DNA from: Haloplanus litoreus | Lineage (GTDB): Archaea > Halobacteriota > Halobacteria > Halobacteriales > Haloferacaceae | Strand: one strand, 5' to 3' | DNA: 64,000 nucleotides | NCBI RefSeq assembly: GCF_042677945.1 | Contig: NZ_JBHUDN010000005.1 | In this document: piece after piece, positions 17,081 through 26,292 of the stretch | How positions within the stretch are numbered: the first letter of the stretch is position 1 | Layout: each line of letters starts with the position of its first letter | Notes under the pieces: model-generated | What the model saw: only the letters and a program-made list of their open reading frames with translations | Told to the model about the DNA's origin: nothing | Databases searched by the model: none | Made by a program: the position numbers and the translations under genes

Positions 17081-18280
17081 ATGTTCAAGACGCTCGACGA
17101 CATCGGGTCCGGAAAACGCGTTCTCGTCCGCCTGGACCTCAACTCCCCGGTCGAGGACGGCATCGTCAAGGACAACCGTCGGTTCGCACGCCACGCTCGG
17201 ACCGTACGGGAACTCGTCGATGCCGGGCACCGTGTCGTCGTCATGGCCCATCAGGGCCGCCCGGGGCGTGACTCCTTCGTCTCGCTCGCCCAGCACGCGG
17301 ACCTGCTGGCGGAGTACGTCGAAACGCCCGTCGCGTTCGTCGACGAGGTGTACGGCGAGGCGGCTATCGAGGCCATTCGCTCGCTCGGGGCCGGCGAGGT
17401 CCTCATGCTGGAGAACGTCCGGATGTGTGCGGACGAACTCCCAGAGAACGCCCCCGAGGACCACGCCGAGAGCGAGTTCGTCCGGACGCTCGCCCCCGAG
17501 TTCGACTGCTACGTGAACGACGCCTACTCGGCGGCCCACCGGGCGCACGCCTCGCTCGTGGGCTTCCCGCAGGTCCTCCCGTCCTACGCCGGGCGCGTCA
17601 TGGAGTCGGAGTACGAGGCCAACACCAGCATCGCCAACCGCGAGTTCGACGGGCCGGTGACGATGGTGCTCGGCGGCGCGAAGGCGACGGACGTCATCGA
17701 CGTCATGTCCGCGCTCGACGAGGGGGTCGACCACTACTTACTCGGCGGCATCGTCGGCGAACTCTTCTTGCGCGCCGCGGGCTACGACGTCGGCTACGAC
17801 GTCGGTGGCACGGAACTGTACGACCACCAGTGGGAGAACAACGAGGAGCGGATTCGTACCCTTCTCGACGAGCGTGGCGACCGCATCCACCTCCCCGTCG
17901 ACCTGGCTTACGAGGACGACGACGCCCGTGCCGAGATCCTCGTCGAGGGGATCGAGAAGGACCGCGACCTGCTCGACGTGGGGTCGCTCACCGTCGAGCG
18001 GTACGGTCGAGTCATCGAGGACTCCGCGGCCGTGTTCGTGAAAGGCGCCCTCGGCGTGTTCGAGGACGAACGGTTCGCCGACGGTACGGTGGGCGTCCTC
18101 GAATCCATCGCCTCAACCGACTGCTTCTCCGTCGTCGGCGGCGGCGACACCTCGCGCGCGATCGAACTCTACGGACTCGACGAGGGGTACTTCTCGCACG
18201 TCTCCATCGCCGGGGGCGCCTACGTCCGGGCGCTCACCGGCGAGTCGCTCCCCGCCGTCGACGCGTTGGTCGAGAACTAG
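17081..18280 (+). CDS. pgk: phosphoglycerate kinase
   Basis: 399 aa, standard archaeal length. RLDLNSP lies at 17-23 and MAHQGRPGR in the substrate domain. The hinge and nucleotide domain carry LGGAKATD (near 194-201) and the nucleotide loop VGGGDTSRA (near 350-358). The enzyme makes ATP and 3-phosphoglycerate from 1,3-bisphosphoglycerate, in glycolysis and in reverse for gluconeogenesis. It converges with the gap gene, which catalyses the preceding step; a 51-aa membrane protein gene lies between them. The start is the ATG directly before the conserved FKTLDD segment. Confidence 0.97.
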   Translation: MFKTLDDIGSGKRVLVRLDLNSPVEDGIVKDNRRFARHARTVRELVDAGHRVVVMAHQGRPGRDSFVSLAQHADLLAEYVETPVAFVDEVYGEAAIEAIRSLGAGEVLMLENVRMCADELPENAPEDHAESEFVRTLAPEFDCYVNDAYSAAHRAHASLVGFPQVLPSYAGRVMESEYEANTSIANREFDGPVTMVLGGAKATDVIDVMSALDEGVDHYLLGGIVGELFLRAAGYDVGYDVGGTELYDHQWENNEERIRTLLDERGDRIHLPVDLAYEDDDARAEILVEGIEKDRDLLDVGSLTVERYGRVIEDSAAVFVKGALGVFEDERFADGTVGVLESIASTDCFSVVGGGDTSRAIELYGLDEGYFSHVSIAGGAYVRALTGESLPAVDALVEN

Positions 18281-18348
18281 GACGCCGCGGGGCCACCCGC
18301 CGACGCCGTCGACAGTCATTTGTTCGTGACGCCGAAACGGTCACGGCG

Positions 18349-18504
18349 ATGGTCCTCCAGTTCGCCGTTCCGGCCCTGATCGGTTTCGCCTTCGTCATGA
18401 TCGCCGCCTATGCCGGTTCCCTGCGCGCACTGGAGGTCTACTTCGATCCGGACCAGGACAGTATCTTCCTCTCGGACGACTCGGACCCGCCGTCAACCCG
18501 GTGA
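18349..18504 (+). CDS. 51-aa single-span membrane protein
   Basis: ATG at 18349, stop at 18502-18504. Residues about 4-25 form one hydrophobic helix (LQFAVPALIGFAFVMIAAY), followed by an acidic tail with DPDQDSIF and SDDSD. It lies in the space between the convergent pgk and gap genes, on the pgk strand and 68 nt after its stop. I do not recognise the family. The clear membrane helix plus halophilic tail, and GC-rich third positions, support a real gene. Confidence 0.6.
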   Translation: MVLQFAVPALIGFAFVMIAAYAGSLRALEVYFDPDQDSIFLSDDSDPPSTR

Positions 18505-18531
18505 GGACGGTGGCTCCGCGAGCCACTCCCT

Positions 18532-19557
18532 CTACCGACCGTAGTCGATGCCGACGCCCATCGCGTCCTCGGTCGTCGTCCGACTCTCCGCGGCGTCGGC
18601 CGCGCCCGTCAGCGCACGGATCGCGTCCACGTTCTCGGGCACCACGTCGCTCTCCTGGTGGATCGCCTGGAAGAGGTACAGGTCGTGCCCCTCGACGGTG
18701 ATGGACTCCTCCCAGATGCAGTTCTCCCAGAGGTCGCCGCGGGGGCGGCCGGCGTCGTGGGCGAACTCCTTGAGTTTGCCCGAGCCGTCGATGTCGGCGC
18801 CGGCCGGGATCTGGAACAGACGGGTCTCGTCGGCGAACAGGTCGCGTACCTCGTCGGCGTTCGGGGACGATTCCAGCGTCACGTTGACGCTGTGGGTGTG
18901 CATCAGCGTCGCCGGCACCTTCATGCCGAGCGTGTCGATGTCGAGGTCGGGGAAGATGGTGTTCACGTCCGGGCCGTGGTGCGAGGGGATGGTCACCGGG
19001 TCGGGAAGGATGTCGTCTATCGGGCCGCGTCCGGTCTGTCCGGGGTCGCCACCCCGACGAACGAGCGTCACTCGCGCCTTCTCGACGCCGTACGCCTCGT
19101 CGAGGGGGGCGAGGATGCGGGAGAGTCCCGTGGTGTTACAGGAGACGACGCGCGCGGAGTCGGCGCCGACGGCCTCGGTGTAGTTGGCGCGGGCGTTGAA
19201 GCTCACGTCGGCGACGTCGGCGTCCTCGCCGCCCTGGTAGATAGCAGGGGTGTCGCGTTCCTCGTAGAGGGCGGCGTTCTCGGCGCCGATGCCCGAGGGT
19301 GTACAGTCGACCACGACGTCCGCCTCGGCGACGAGATCGTCGACGGCGCCCGCCAGTTCGAGGCCCTCCTCCGCGAAGCGGTCGGCCCGGTCCGCGACGG
19401 CGGCGTAGAGCGGATAGCCCTTGCGCGCGGCCGTCTCCGCCTCGAAGTTCGGCCGGGTCTTGGCGACGCCCACGAGGGTCATATCCGGCTGTGCCGCGAC
19501 TGCGTCCGCGACGCGCTTTCCGATGGTTCCGTAGCCGTTGACGCCGACGTTCGTCAT
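18532..19557 (-). CDS. gap: type II glyceraldehyde-3-phosphate dehydrogenase
   Basis: 341 aa from the ATG at 19557. NGYGTIGKR at residues 7-15 is the nucleotide-binding loop. The catalytic Cys140 sits in SCNTTGLSR. HHGPDVNTI and MHTHSVNVT are features of the archaeal type II enzyme, which accepts NADP or NAD and is only distantly related to bacterial GapA. It makes 1,3-bisphosphoglycerate or the reverse. A GATTAT element at 19583-19589 lies 29 nt upstream and supports this start over upstream in-frame ATGs. It faces pgk tail to tail. Confidence 0.96.
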   Translation of the reverse strand: MTNVGVNGYGTIGKRVADAVAAQPDMTLVGVAKTRPNFEAETAARKGYPLYAAVADRADRFAEEGLELAGAVDDLVAEADVVVDCTPSGIGAENAALYEERDTPAIYQGGEDADVADVSFNARANYTEAVGADSARVVSCNTTGLSRILAPLDEAYGVEKARVTLVRRGGDPGQTGRGPIDDILPDPVTIPSHHGPDVNTIFPDLDIDTLGMKVPATLMHTHSVNVTLESSPNADEVRDLFADETRLFQIPAGADIDGSGKLKEFAHDAGRPRGDLWENCIWEESITVEGHDLYLFQAIHQESDVVPENVDAIRALTGAADAAESRTTTEDAMGVGIDYGR

Positions 19558-19582
19558 GTCGCGGAGTCGAGTAGCGACGGGC

Positions 19583-19589
19583 ATAATCG
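19583..19589 (-). promoter_or_regulatory. TATA element for gap
   Basis: The minus strand reads GATTATG about 29 nt before the gap ATG at 19557, consistent with a leaderless transcript. Confidence 0.5.
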
Positions 19590-19638
19590 TTTCGAGCCGC
19601 GTTCCCGGCCGCCACCGCGCCACACGGACCGCCGGGAC

Positions 19639-19655
19639 GGTAGGCCCTGCCTACC
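19639..19655. repeat. 7-bp perfect inverted repeat between gap and the VWA gene
   Basis: GGTAGGC and GCCTACC are separated by 3 nt. The site is about 82 nt upstream of the gap start and 168 nt before the VWA gene. It is short and symmetric enough to be a repressor site for either divergent gene, or a chance hairpin. Confidence 0.35.
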
Positions 19656-19822
19656 ACGATCCAGTCGCCGGCTTTCGGCGTGTTTGCTCGGGCCCATCCC
19701 GACGATTGGTCCGGTTGCCATACTTACGTCCTCTCCTATCGTAGTGTCAGTCCGCAGACCACCTCTTGACGGCGCGGGGTCAGTCCCGCGTTTCCGCCTG
19801 GCGGCGGTCGCAGGACGATCCC

Positions 19823-21115
19823 ATGACTCAACGAACCCAGACCCGACCGATCCGAACGTACCCCCTCTCCCGACGCGACGTGCTCCGTGCCACCAGCGCC
19901 GCCGGCGCACTGGCGGTCGGTGGCTCCGGTCTCCGCGCCGTTACCGGGGTCGCAACCGCCGACGAACACGTCAACGTCATCGAGACCTGCGGTGGCGACG
20001 TCGACATCGTCGTCGCTCTCGACTACTCCGGTTCGATTCGGAGCGCCGGTACGTGGGGTGACATCGAGAGCGGCGTGGACAGTTTCCTCGGCGTCGTCCC
20101 GGACGACGTCCAACTCGGACTGGTCACGTTCGGTGATGCCCCCGCGGCCTTCGAGTACGGGCCGACCAACCTCCTCGACTTCGCGACGACCAGCAACGTC
20201 GCGGCGCTCGAGGCGGGTGTCCCGACGAGCAGCCCGCCCAGTGAGAACGCGACGCACATGCCCGGTGCGCTGGCCTTCGCCGACGCCATCCTCGATGCGG
20301 AGGGACGCGACGGCACGGAGATCGTCGTTCTCGTCACCGACGGCGGCCCGAACTACGAGAACGGCGTCGTCGGGGACGGCTCGACGCCCCCCGCGGACGA
20401 TACGACCTTCCCCTACGGGACGTTCGAGTTCACCGGCGGCACGTCCGGCGGCGAGAACGGCGTCGCCGGCGAACCCGGTGAACTCTCCGAGACGACGGCC
20501 ATCGCGACCGGAATCAAAAACGCCGGTCGGCGTATCATCGCGGTCGGCATCGGACGGAACGTCGCCGGATTCGACGACTACCTACAGGACTCCATCGCTA
20601 GCGCCCCGGACGACTTCGTCGCCGTCGAGGACGCGTCGAACCTCGGGACCGAACTCGAGGCGCTCATCAGCGAGGTGTGCGAGGAGACGTGTACGGAGTG
20701 TCCCGACGACGCCGGCATGCTCGTGAAATACGAGTTCGACTGCGTCGAAACCGACGACGACGGGGACTGCGTGCGCTGGGACTTCGTCCCCGAGGGCGAC
20801 ACCGACCCCAACATCGTCTACACCGAGGGCGCCTACGAGAACGCGGACGGCGAGACGAACGAACCGACGTCCGTCACCTTCGACACGGAGTACTGTGACC
20901 TGTACGCCTTTGTCAAGAGCGGCCAGGAGCTAGCGGTCCAGTCGTTCACGGACGTCGACGGCGCCGTCACGGTCGACACCGCGAACGACGAGAAGTACGC
21001 CATCAGCTTCGTGGCCTTCTACTGCACCGAGGCCGCGGCGCAGGCGGCACTCGACGCCTTCCCGTCGGGCGGGGCCGGACCGGGTCGGTCCCGTGGACGA
21101 GGCCGAGAGCGATAG
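19823..21115 (+). CDS. Tat-secreted VWA-domain protein
   Basis: 430 aa from the ATG at 19823, chosen because a twin-arginine signal starts there (SRRDVLRATSAAG, Arg17-Arg18). The von Willebrand A domain spans about 60-280; its metal-ion site opens with DYSGS (67-71, the DxSxS motif), and VLVTDGGP lies near 170. A cysteine-bearing segment follows (CEETCTECPDD), then a beta-rich C-terminal domain of about 130 residues and an Arg/Gly-rich end. The protein is exported folded and probably mediates adhesion or protein-protein contact at the surface. The partner is unknown. The next gene, an aminopeptidase, follows after 66 nt. Confidence 0.9.
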   Translation: MTQRTQTRPIRTYPLSRRDVLRATSAAGALAVGGSGLRAVTGVATADEHVNVIETCGGDVDIVVALDYSGSIRSAGTWGDIESGVDSFLGVVPDDVQLGLVTFGDAPAAFEYGPTNLLDFATTSNVAALEAGVPTSSPPSENATHMPGALAFADAILDAEGRDGTEIVVLVTDGGPNYENGVVGDGSTPPADDTTFPYGTFEFTGGTSGGENGVAGEPGELSETTAIATGIKNAGRRIIAVGIGRNVAGFDDYLQDSIASAPDDFVAVEDASNLGTELEALISEVCEETCTECPDDAGMLVKYEFDCVETDDDGDCVRWDFVPEGDTDPNIVYTEGAYENADGETNEPTSVTFDTEYCDLYAFVKSGQELAVQSFTDVDGAVTVDTANDEKYAISFVAFYCTEAAAQAALDAFPSGGAGPGRSRGRGRER

Positions 21116-21181
21116 CCCGCTTCGACACCCTGTCGTGATCGGAGGGTAAGGGCTAACCACGGTCCTCCCCTGTGGCGAGAT

Positions 21182-22135
21182 ATGACCGACGCACTCCGCG
21201 AGGCCGCCGAGACGGCGATCCACCAGTGCATGGCCCTCGACGCCGAGGAGTCCTGTGCCGTCGTCACCGACGACGAGCGACTCCCCATCGGCGACGTCCT
21301 CTACGAGGCCGCCCGCGACGTGACCGACGACGCGGTCCTCCTCCGCTACCCGCCCGGCGAGCAACACGGGACCGAACCCCCGCTCCCGGTCGCGGCGGCG
21401 ATGGCCGACGCCGACGTGGTGCTCGCGCCGACCACCAAGAGCCTGAGTCACACCCGTGCCCGCAAGCGCGCCACCGATGCCGGCGCACGCGCCGCGACGC
21501 TCCCGGGCATCACCGAGGACGTGATGATCGCCGGACTCGACGCCGACTACGGGACTATCGCCCGACACTGTCGGGAGGTGCTCGCACAGGTCGACGGCGC
21601 CGACGAGATTCGGATCACCACGGACGCGGGCACCGACTTCACGGTCGAACCCGGTGGTCGGGAGTGGCTCACCGACACCGGGATGGTCCACGACCCGGGC
21701 GACTTTTCGAATCTCCCCGCGGGCGAGGTGTTCGTCAGCCCCGAAACCGCGAACGGGACCTACGTCGTCGACGGGACGATGATGCCCCACGGACTGGTCG
21801 CGGAACCGCTCCGATTCGAGGTGGAAGACGGGTACGTCACCCACATCTCCGACGACGCGGTCCGCGAGCAGGTGGAGACGGCCCGTGCTGAGGTCGGCCG
21901 CGATGCCGCCAACCTCGCGGAACTCGGCATCGGGACCAACGTCGGTGTGACGGATCTCGTCGGTTCGGTCCTCCTCGACGAGAAAGCCGCCGGCACCGTC
22001 CACATCGCCATCGGCGACGACGCGAGCATCGGCGGCAACACCGAAGCGCCGCTCCATCTCGACGGGATCGTCCGCGACCCGACGGTGTACGCCGACGGAG
22101 AGATCGTCGATCTCCCTGCAGTCGAGCGGTCGTGA
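21182..22135 (+). CDS. M29-family metallo-aminopeptidase
   Basis: 317 aa, shorter than bacterial AmpS (about 400) but typical of archaeal members annotated as leucyl aminopeptidase. Conserved C-terminal metal-site blocks are visible: ELGIGTN, LDEKAAGTVHIAIGDD and APLHLDGIVRDPTVY with the His-x-Asp pair. It should release N-terminal amino acids from peptides in the cytoplasm using two metal ions. The start ATG is at 21182; no signal peptide is present. It is convergent with the Lrp regulator. Confidence 0.87.
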   Translation: MTDALREAAETAIHQCMALDAEESCAVVTDDERLPIGDVLYEAARDVTDDAVLLRYPPGEQHGTEPPLPVAAAMADADVVLAPTTKSLSHTRARKRATDAGARAATLPGITEDVMIAGLDADYGTIARHCREVLAQVDGADEIRITTDAGTDFTVEPGGREWLTDTGMVHDPGDFSNLPAGEVFVSPETANGTYVVDGTMMPHGLVAEPLRFEVEDGYVTHISDDAVREQVETARAEVGRDAANLAELGIGTNVGVTDLVGSVLLDEKAAGTVHIAIGDDASIGGNTEAPLHLDGIVRDPTVYADGEIVDLPAVERS

Positions 22136-22196
22136 GGTCACGAGGCGACGCGGTCGTCGGCCGGTCGCCGGCCGAGTGGGAGTGACCTCGCGGTCG

Positions 22197-22697
22197 CTAC
22201 TCGTCCGACGCCGTCCCGTCGTCGACCTCCTCGGCGCCGTCGAGGAAGCCGTGGTACGGACAGACGTACTCGTCGCGGATGATCTGCTCGTCGACGATGT
22301 CCAGACCGATCCCGTCGAGGTCCTCGGCGATCCGGTTGAGGTCGTCGTGGGTCTTCCCGATGGCGTTCACGTACACGTTCCGCTTCCCGGTCATGATCTC
22401 CCGAACTGCCGTGACGCCGTTCACTTCCCGCGCCCGGTTCGCCAGCGAGTCCCGCTCGGTGACCGGCGCAGTGCAGATGATCTTGGTGTACAGGGGGTAG
22501 CCCGCCAGATCGTAGTCGATGTCGATGTGATACCCCCGGATGATCCCGCTCTCTTCGAGCTTGTTGAGCCGCGTCCGGACGGTACTCGACGACAACCCGA
22601 GTTTCTCCGCGATGTCGCTCGACGACGTCCGACGGGCGTCCTGCTGGAGATAGTAGAGGATGGACCTGTCGACCGAGTCCAGCTCGCCGTCTTTCAT
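22197..22697 (-). CDS. Lrp/AsnC family transcriptional regulator
   Basis: 166 aa. An N-terminal winged helix-turn-helix (SVDRSILYYLQQDARR, then SSSDIAEKLGLSSSTVRTRL near 25-44) is followed by a RAM/ACT-like effector domain (about 70-150) that binds amino acids in this family. It is divergent from the TrkA-N/APC transporter pair, so control of amino acid uptake is the natural guess. A TATA element lies 28 nt before the ATG. A CCGTC-6-GACGG inverted repeat in the shared intergenic region is a candidate binding site. Confidence 0.93.
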   Translation of the reverse strand: MKDGELDSVDRSILYYLQQDARRTSSSDIAEKLGLSSSTVRTRLNKLEESGIIRGYHIDIDYDLAGYPLYTKIICTAPVTERDSLANRAREVNGVTAVREIMTGKRNVYVNAIGKTHDDLNRIAEDLDGIGLDIVDEQIIRDEYVCPYHGFLDGAEEVDDGTASDE

Positions 22698-22721
22698 GAC
22701 CGTGCGATTTCGTCGCCGTCC

Positions 22722-22728
22722 GTTTTAC
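22722..22728 (-). promoter_or_regulatory. TATA element for the Lrp gene
   Basis: The minus strand reads GTAAAAC, centred 28 nt before the ATG at 22697. Confidence 0.45.
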
Positions 22729-22828
22729 GTTTGCGCCCCGACGACGCCAGCTCCGACCGATGCGACGCACCGGCACTCCACCCTTCTATATGACGGGAAA
22801 GGGTATATAATCAATTTAATCCGACGAT

Positions 22829-22855
22829 CCGTCAAAATAGACGGCTAGTTTATAG
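22829..22855 (+). promoter_or_regulatory. inverted repeat and TATA element ahead of the transporter operon
   Basis: CCGTC at 22829-22833 and GACGG at 22840-22844 flank the AT-rich hexamer AAAATA. Immediately after it comes the TATA-like AGTTTATAG (22847-22855). An operator overlapping the BRE/TATA position fits control by the divergent Lrp-type protein. Further AT-rich TATAT/TATATAA boxes lie just upstream (22787-22810). Confidence 0.45.
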
Positions 22856-22920
22856 TGTTCCGTCACATAGCTAGTCTCAGTGCGACGGAAGTCTCCGACG
22901 GCTCCGTCGCCTCATCACTC

Positions 22921-23379
22921 ATGAGACTACGCTCGAGCCTCCACGAGAACGCGGAAACGTCCACCGACGGGACGGACACGGACTACTACGTCCTCGGCGG
23001 GGGGCACCTCGGTACCGAAGTTGCCCGGCGACTGGGTGCGGCGGGACACGCCGTCTCCATCGTCGGTATCGACGCCGACGTCGACGACGTTCCGTCGCTA
23101 GAGGGCGATCCGTCCGTCGTCGACGTGCTGTCCGACGCCGGCGTGACGGAGACGTCGACGGTCGTCGTGGCGACTCCGGACGACGGCCGAAACCTGCTCG
23201 TCGCACAGCTCGTCAGGACCCGCTTCGACGTCGCCGACGTCTTCGTCGTGGTTCACACGCCGGACCGCTCCGACCTCGTTGCCGATGCGGGTCACGAACC
23301 GATCTGTGCGACGGCGGTGTTGGCCGACGGCGTCGTGGCCGACGTCCGCTCGCGGCTCCGTGAGGTCGACACGGCATGA
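22921..23379 (+). CDS. TrkA-N domain protein
   Basis: 152 aa. A single Rossmann NAD-binding domain with GGGHLGTEVARRL starting at residue 26, as in TrkA/KTN proteins that gate ion transporters; no second C-terminal TrkA-C domain is present. The start is the ATG at 22921, the first good start after the TATA element, giving a leader of about 40 nt. Its stop overlaps the ATG of the amino acid permease (ATGA), so it is probably a regulatory subunit of that transporter. Confidence 0.85.
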   Translation: MRLRSSLHENAETSTDGTDTDYYVLGGGHLGTEVARRLGAAGHAVSIVGIDADVDDVPSLEGDPSVVDVLSDAGVTETSTVVVATPDDGRNLLVAQLVRTRFDVADVFVVVHTPDRSDLVADAGHEPICATAVLADGVVADVRSRLREVDTA

Positions 23380-25556
23380 AGGAGCTGGAACGGGACCTCG
23401 GTCTCCCGTCCGTCCTCGCCATCAGCATCGGCGCCATGATCGGGAGTGGCATCTTCATCCTGCCGGCGCTGGCGCTCGAAATCGCCGGCCCCGCCGTCGT
23501 CCTGGCCTACCTCCTGGCCGGCCTGCTCGTGGTGCCCGCCGCGCTCTCCAAATCGGAGATGGCCACTGCGATGCCCGAGGCCGGGGGCACGTACATCTAC
23601 ATCGAGCGCGGTATGGGGCCGCTTCTGGGCACGATTGCTGGCGTGGGAACGTGGTTCTCGCTCTCGTTCAAGGGAGCGCTCGCACTCGTCGGCGGCGTCC
23701 CCTACCTGTTGTTGTTGTTCGACCTCCCGCTCCAGCCGGTCGCGCTGGGGTTGGCGACGATCCTGATCCTAGTGAACCTCGTCGGTGCGAAACAGACCGG
23801 GCGGCTCCAGCTCGTCATCGTCGTCGTCATGCTGGCCGCACTCGGCTGGTTCGCCGCCGGCAGCGCACCGAGCGTCCAGTCGGCCAACTTCGCCGGCTTC
23901 TTCGATTCGGGCGTCGGCGGATTGCTGGCCGCGACGGGGCTGGTGTTCGTCTCATACGCCGGCGTCACGAAAGTCGCGAGCATCGCCGAGGAAGTCGAGA
24001 ATCCGGGGCGCAACATCCCGCTCGGCATCCTCGGGTCGCTGGTGTTCACGACTATCCTGTACGTGGCTATCGTGACCGTCCTCGTCGGGATCACCGACCC
24101 CGGCAGCGTCGCCGGCTCGCTGACGCCCGTCGCCGTCGCCGCCGAGGTGACGCTCGGCCAGGCCGGCGTGGTCGCCGTCATTCTCGCGGCCATCCTCGCG
24201 CTCGTCTCGACGGCCAACGCCGGCATCCTCTCCTCGTCGCGCTACCCGTTCGCGATGAGTCGGGACAAGCTGGCGCCCCCGTCGCTCTCGACGGTCAGCG
24301 AGCGATTCGGGACGCCCGTCACGTCGATCACGCTCACGGGCGCCGTGTTGCTGGCACTCATCGCGTTCGTCCCGATCCTCGAAATCGCGAAACTCGCGAG
24401 TGCCTTCCAGATCATGGTGTTCGCGCTGATCAACCTCGCCGTCGTCGCGTTCCGCGAGGGCGAGACGGCGTACGACCCCGAGTTCACCTCGCCGCTTTAC
24501 CCCTGGATTCAGATCTTTGGCGCCGTCACGGGCGCCCTCCTCCTGACGCAGATGGGGACGGTTGCCCTCGTCGGCGCCGCCGTCATCACGCTGGGGAGCA
24601 TCGTCTGGTATCTGGGGTACGTTCGACCACGCGTGCGCCGGGACGGCGTCGCGACCGACGCGATCCGGCGGCAGGTCGGTCGAGACGCGCTCACCGATGT
24701 CGAAGGCGAAGCGGACGAGAAACCGCATACGGTGCTCGTCGCGTTGACGAAAGCCGTCGGCGACGACCGCGAGCGCTCGCTCGTCGCCATGGCCGCGGAC
24801 GTCGTCCGTCCGCACGACGGCCGTGTGGTCGTCGTCCGGTTCGACGAGATACCGGACCAGGCACCACTCACCGAGTCGGCGACGGTCCAGTCGGCGGCCG
24901 ACCTCTCATTCGAGACCAGGGTCGAGGCGCTCGCATCCGAGTTCGACGTCGCCATCGAAGCCGACGAAATCGTCAGCCACGACACGAAACACGCCATCGT
25001 CAACTTCGCCGAGAGCCACGGCGTCGACGCGATCATCGCGGAGCACGAACCCCTCCGTCTCCGGTCGCGGCTGCTCGGCGATCCGGTCGACTGGGTCGTC
25101 CGGCACGCGACGTGTGACGTCCTCCTCGTGGACAACGTCGGCTACGACGCCCCCGAACGGATCGTCCTCTCGGGCGACGGGAGTCCGTACGACTCCCGTG
25201 CGGTGTCGGTCGCCGAGGCGCTCGCGACGGCGAACGACGGCTACCTCTCACTCTGGCACCCCAACGGGGACGACGGCGACACGAGCAAGTACCGACGCAC
25301 GATGGAGGACTACCAGTCCGAGCTGACGGAACTGCTCGACGTGCCGGTTCGCGCCGAGTCGGTCCGAACCGACGGCGGGCGGCCCGCCGACCCCGACGTG
25401 CTCGTCCGCGTCGGCGCCGACCACCGGCTCCGAGCCGCCCCGTTCGACGACCGGCCGACCCTCCCGAGCCCGGGCTGTACGACCGTCACCGTGTATCCGG
25501 AGGCGACCCGGCGGCCCTCGATCGCTCGCCGGCTGCTCGAACGACTCGTCTTCTAA
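23376..25556 (+). CDS. APC-family amino acid permease with C-terminal UspA domains
   Basis: 726 aa. Residues 10-420 hold about 12 membrane segments and the APC opening motif IGAMIGSGIFILPALAL (19-35). The remaining 300 residues are soluble and resemble one to two universal stress protein (UspA) domains, starting near residue 450 with HTVLVALTKAVGDD. This transporter-UspA fusion is widespread in haloarchaea. The UspA part may bind nucleotide and tune uptake. It is translationally coupled to a TrkA-N protein and divergent from an Lrp regulator, so the unit looks like regulated amino acid (or cation/amine) import. The substrate is not predictable. Confidence 0.9.
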   Translation: MKELERDLGLPSVLAISIGAMIGSGIFILPALALEIAGPAVVLAYLLAGLLVVPAALSKSEMATAMPEAGGTYIYIERGMGPLLGTIAGVGTWFSLSFKGALALVGGVPYLLLLFDLPLQPVALGLATILILVNLVGAKQTGRLQLVIVVVMLAALGWFAAGSAPSVQSANFAGFFDSGVGGLLAATGLVFVSYAGVTKVASIAEEVENPGRNIPLGILGSLVFTTILYVAIVTVLVGITDPGSVAGSLTPVAVAAEVTLGQAGVVAVILAAILALVSTANAGILSSSRYPFAMSRDKLAPPSLSTVSERFGTPVTSITLTGAVLLALIAFVPILEIAKLASAFQIMVFALINLAVVAFREGETAYDPEFTSPLYPWIQIFGAVTGALLLTQMGTVALVGAAVITLGSIVWYLGYVRPRVRRDGVATDAIRRQVGRDALTDVEGEADEKPHTVLVALTKAVGDDRERSLVAMAADVVRPHDGRVVVVRFDEIPDQAPLTESATVQSAADLSFETRVEALASEFDVAIEADEIVSHDTKHAIVNFAESHGVDAIIAEHEPLRLRSRLLGDPVDWVVRHATCDVLLVDNVGYDAPERIVLSGDGSPYDSRAVSVAEALATANDGYLSLWHPNGDDGDTSKYRRTMEDYQSELTELLDVPVRAESVRTDGGRPADPDVLVRVGADHRLRAAPFDDRPTLPSPGCTTVTVYPEATRRPSIARRLLERLVF

Positions 25557-25610
25557 CTGGCGGCACGCCGGAAGGGCGGGTTTTTACAGCCAGGCCGGCT
25601 ACGAGCGTCC

Positions 25611-26273
25611 ATGACCCATCCCGGACCCGACGCGGGCGACCGCGTCGCACTCGCTTGTCCCTCGTGTGCCGACGCGGGGACGACAGTTCACGAGGTGTTG
25701 AAACCCGGCGGACACGTCACTGTCCGCTGTACGGAGTGTGGCCACGTCCACAAGGAGCGTTACGACCCGCCCCGCGAGGTCGAACTCGACGTCGTCGTCT
25801 CACAGGACGACGAGTCGCTGTCGACCACCATGGACGCGCCGCCCGCTGACGCGGTCGAAGTCGGCGACGAGTTCGTCGTCGACACGCCCGAGGCGATCAT
25901 GCAGGTGCGGGTCACCTCCATCGAAGTCGACGACGACACGCGCGTCGAAGCGGCGACCATCGAGGACGTCGAGACGCTCTGGACCCGAGCCGTGGACAAC
26001 GTCCGCGTCAACGTGACCGTCCACCCGAACGACGGCCGCGACGACGCCTCCCGGAGCATCACCGTCTCGGTCCCCGGCGACCACGAGTTCGTCGTCGGTG
26101 AGACGACCGAGTTCGCCGACGAAGAGTTCGAGATCACCGGCGTTCACGTTCGCGAGGACGCACCCGCCTACCGTTTCGAGAAACTCGATCACGAGGGCGA
26201 CTCCGTGTTCGCGAAAGACACCAAACGGGTGTACGCCCGCGACGTCACCTCCGCCGCGTGGTCGGCCTGGTGA
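25611..26273 (+). CDS. HVO_0476-family zinc finger protein
   Basis: 220 aa. An N-terminal zinc ribbon has Cys16, Cys19, Cys40 and Cys43 (CPSCADAG and CTECGHVHK). A beta-rich acidic domain of about 170 residues follows. The family is conserved in haloarchaea without a known function; I place it by its zinc ribbon and overall layout, from memory. It is followed closely by pcm (19-nt gap) and may be co-transcribed with it. Confidence 0.8.
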   Translation: MTHPGPDAGDRVALACPSCADAGTTVHEVLKPGGHVTVRCTECGHVHKERYDPPREVELDVVVSQDDESLSTTMDAPPADAVEVGDEFVVDTPEAIMQVRVTSIEVDDDTRVEAATIEDVETLWTRAVDNVRVNVTVHPNDGRDDASRSITVSVPGDHEFVVGETTEFADEEFEITGVHVREDAPAYRFEKLDHEGDSVFAKDTKRVYARDVTSAAWSAW

Positions 26274-26292
26274 TCGGGCACGGAGGCCGAGG

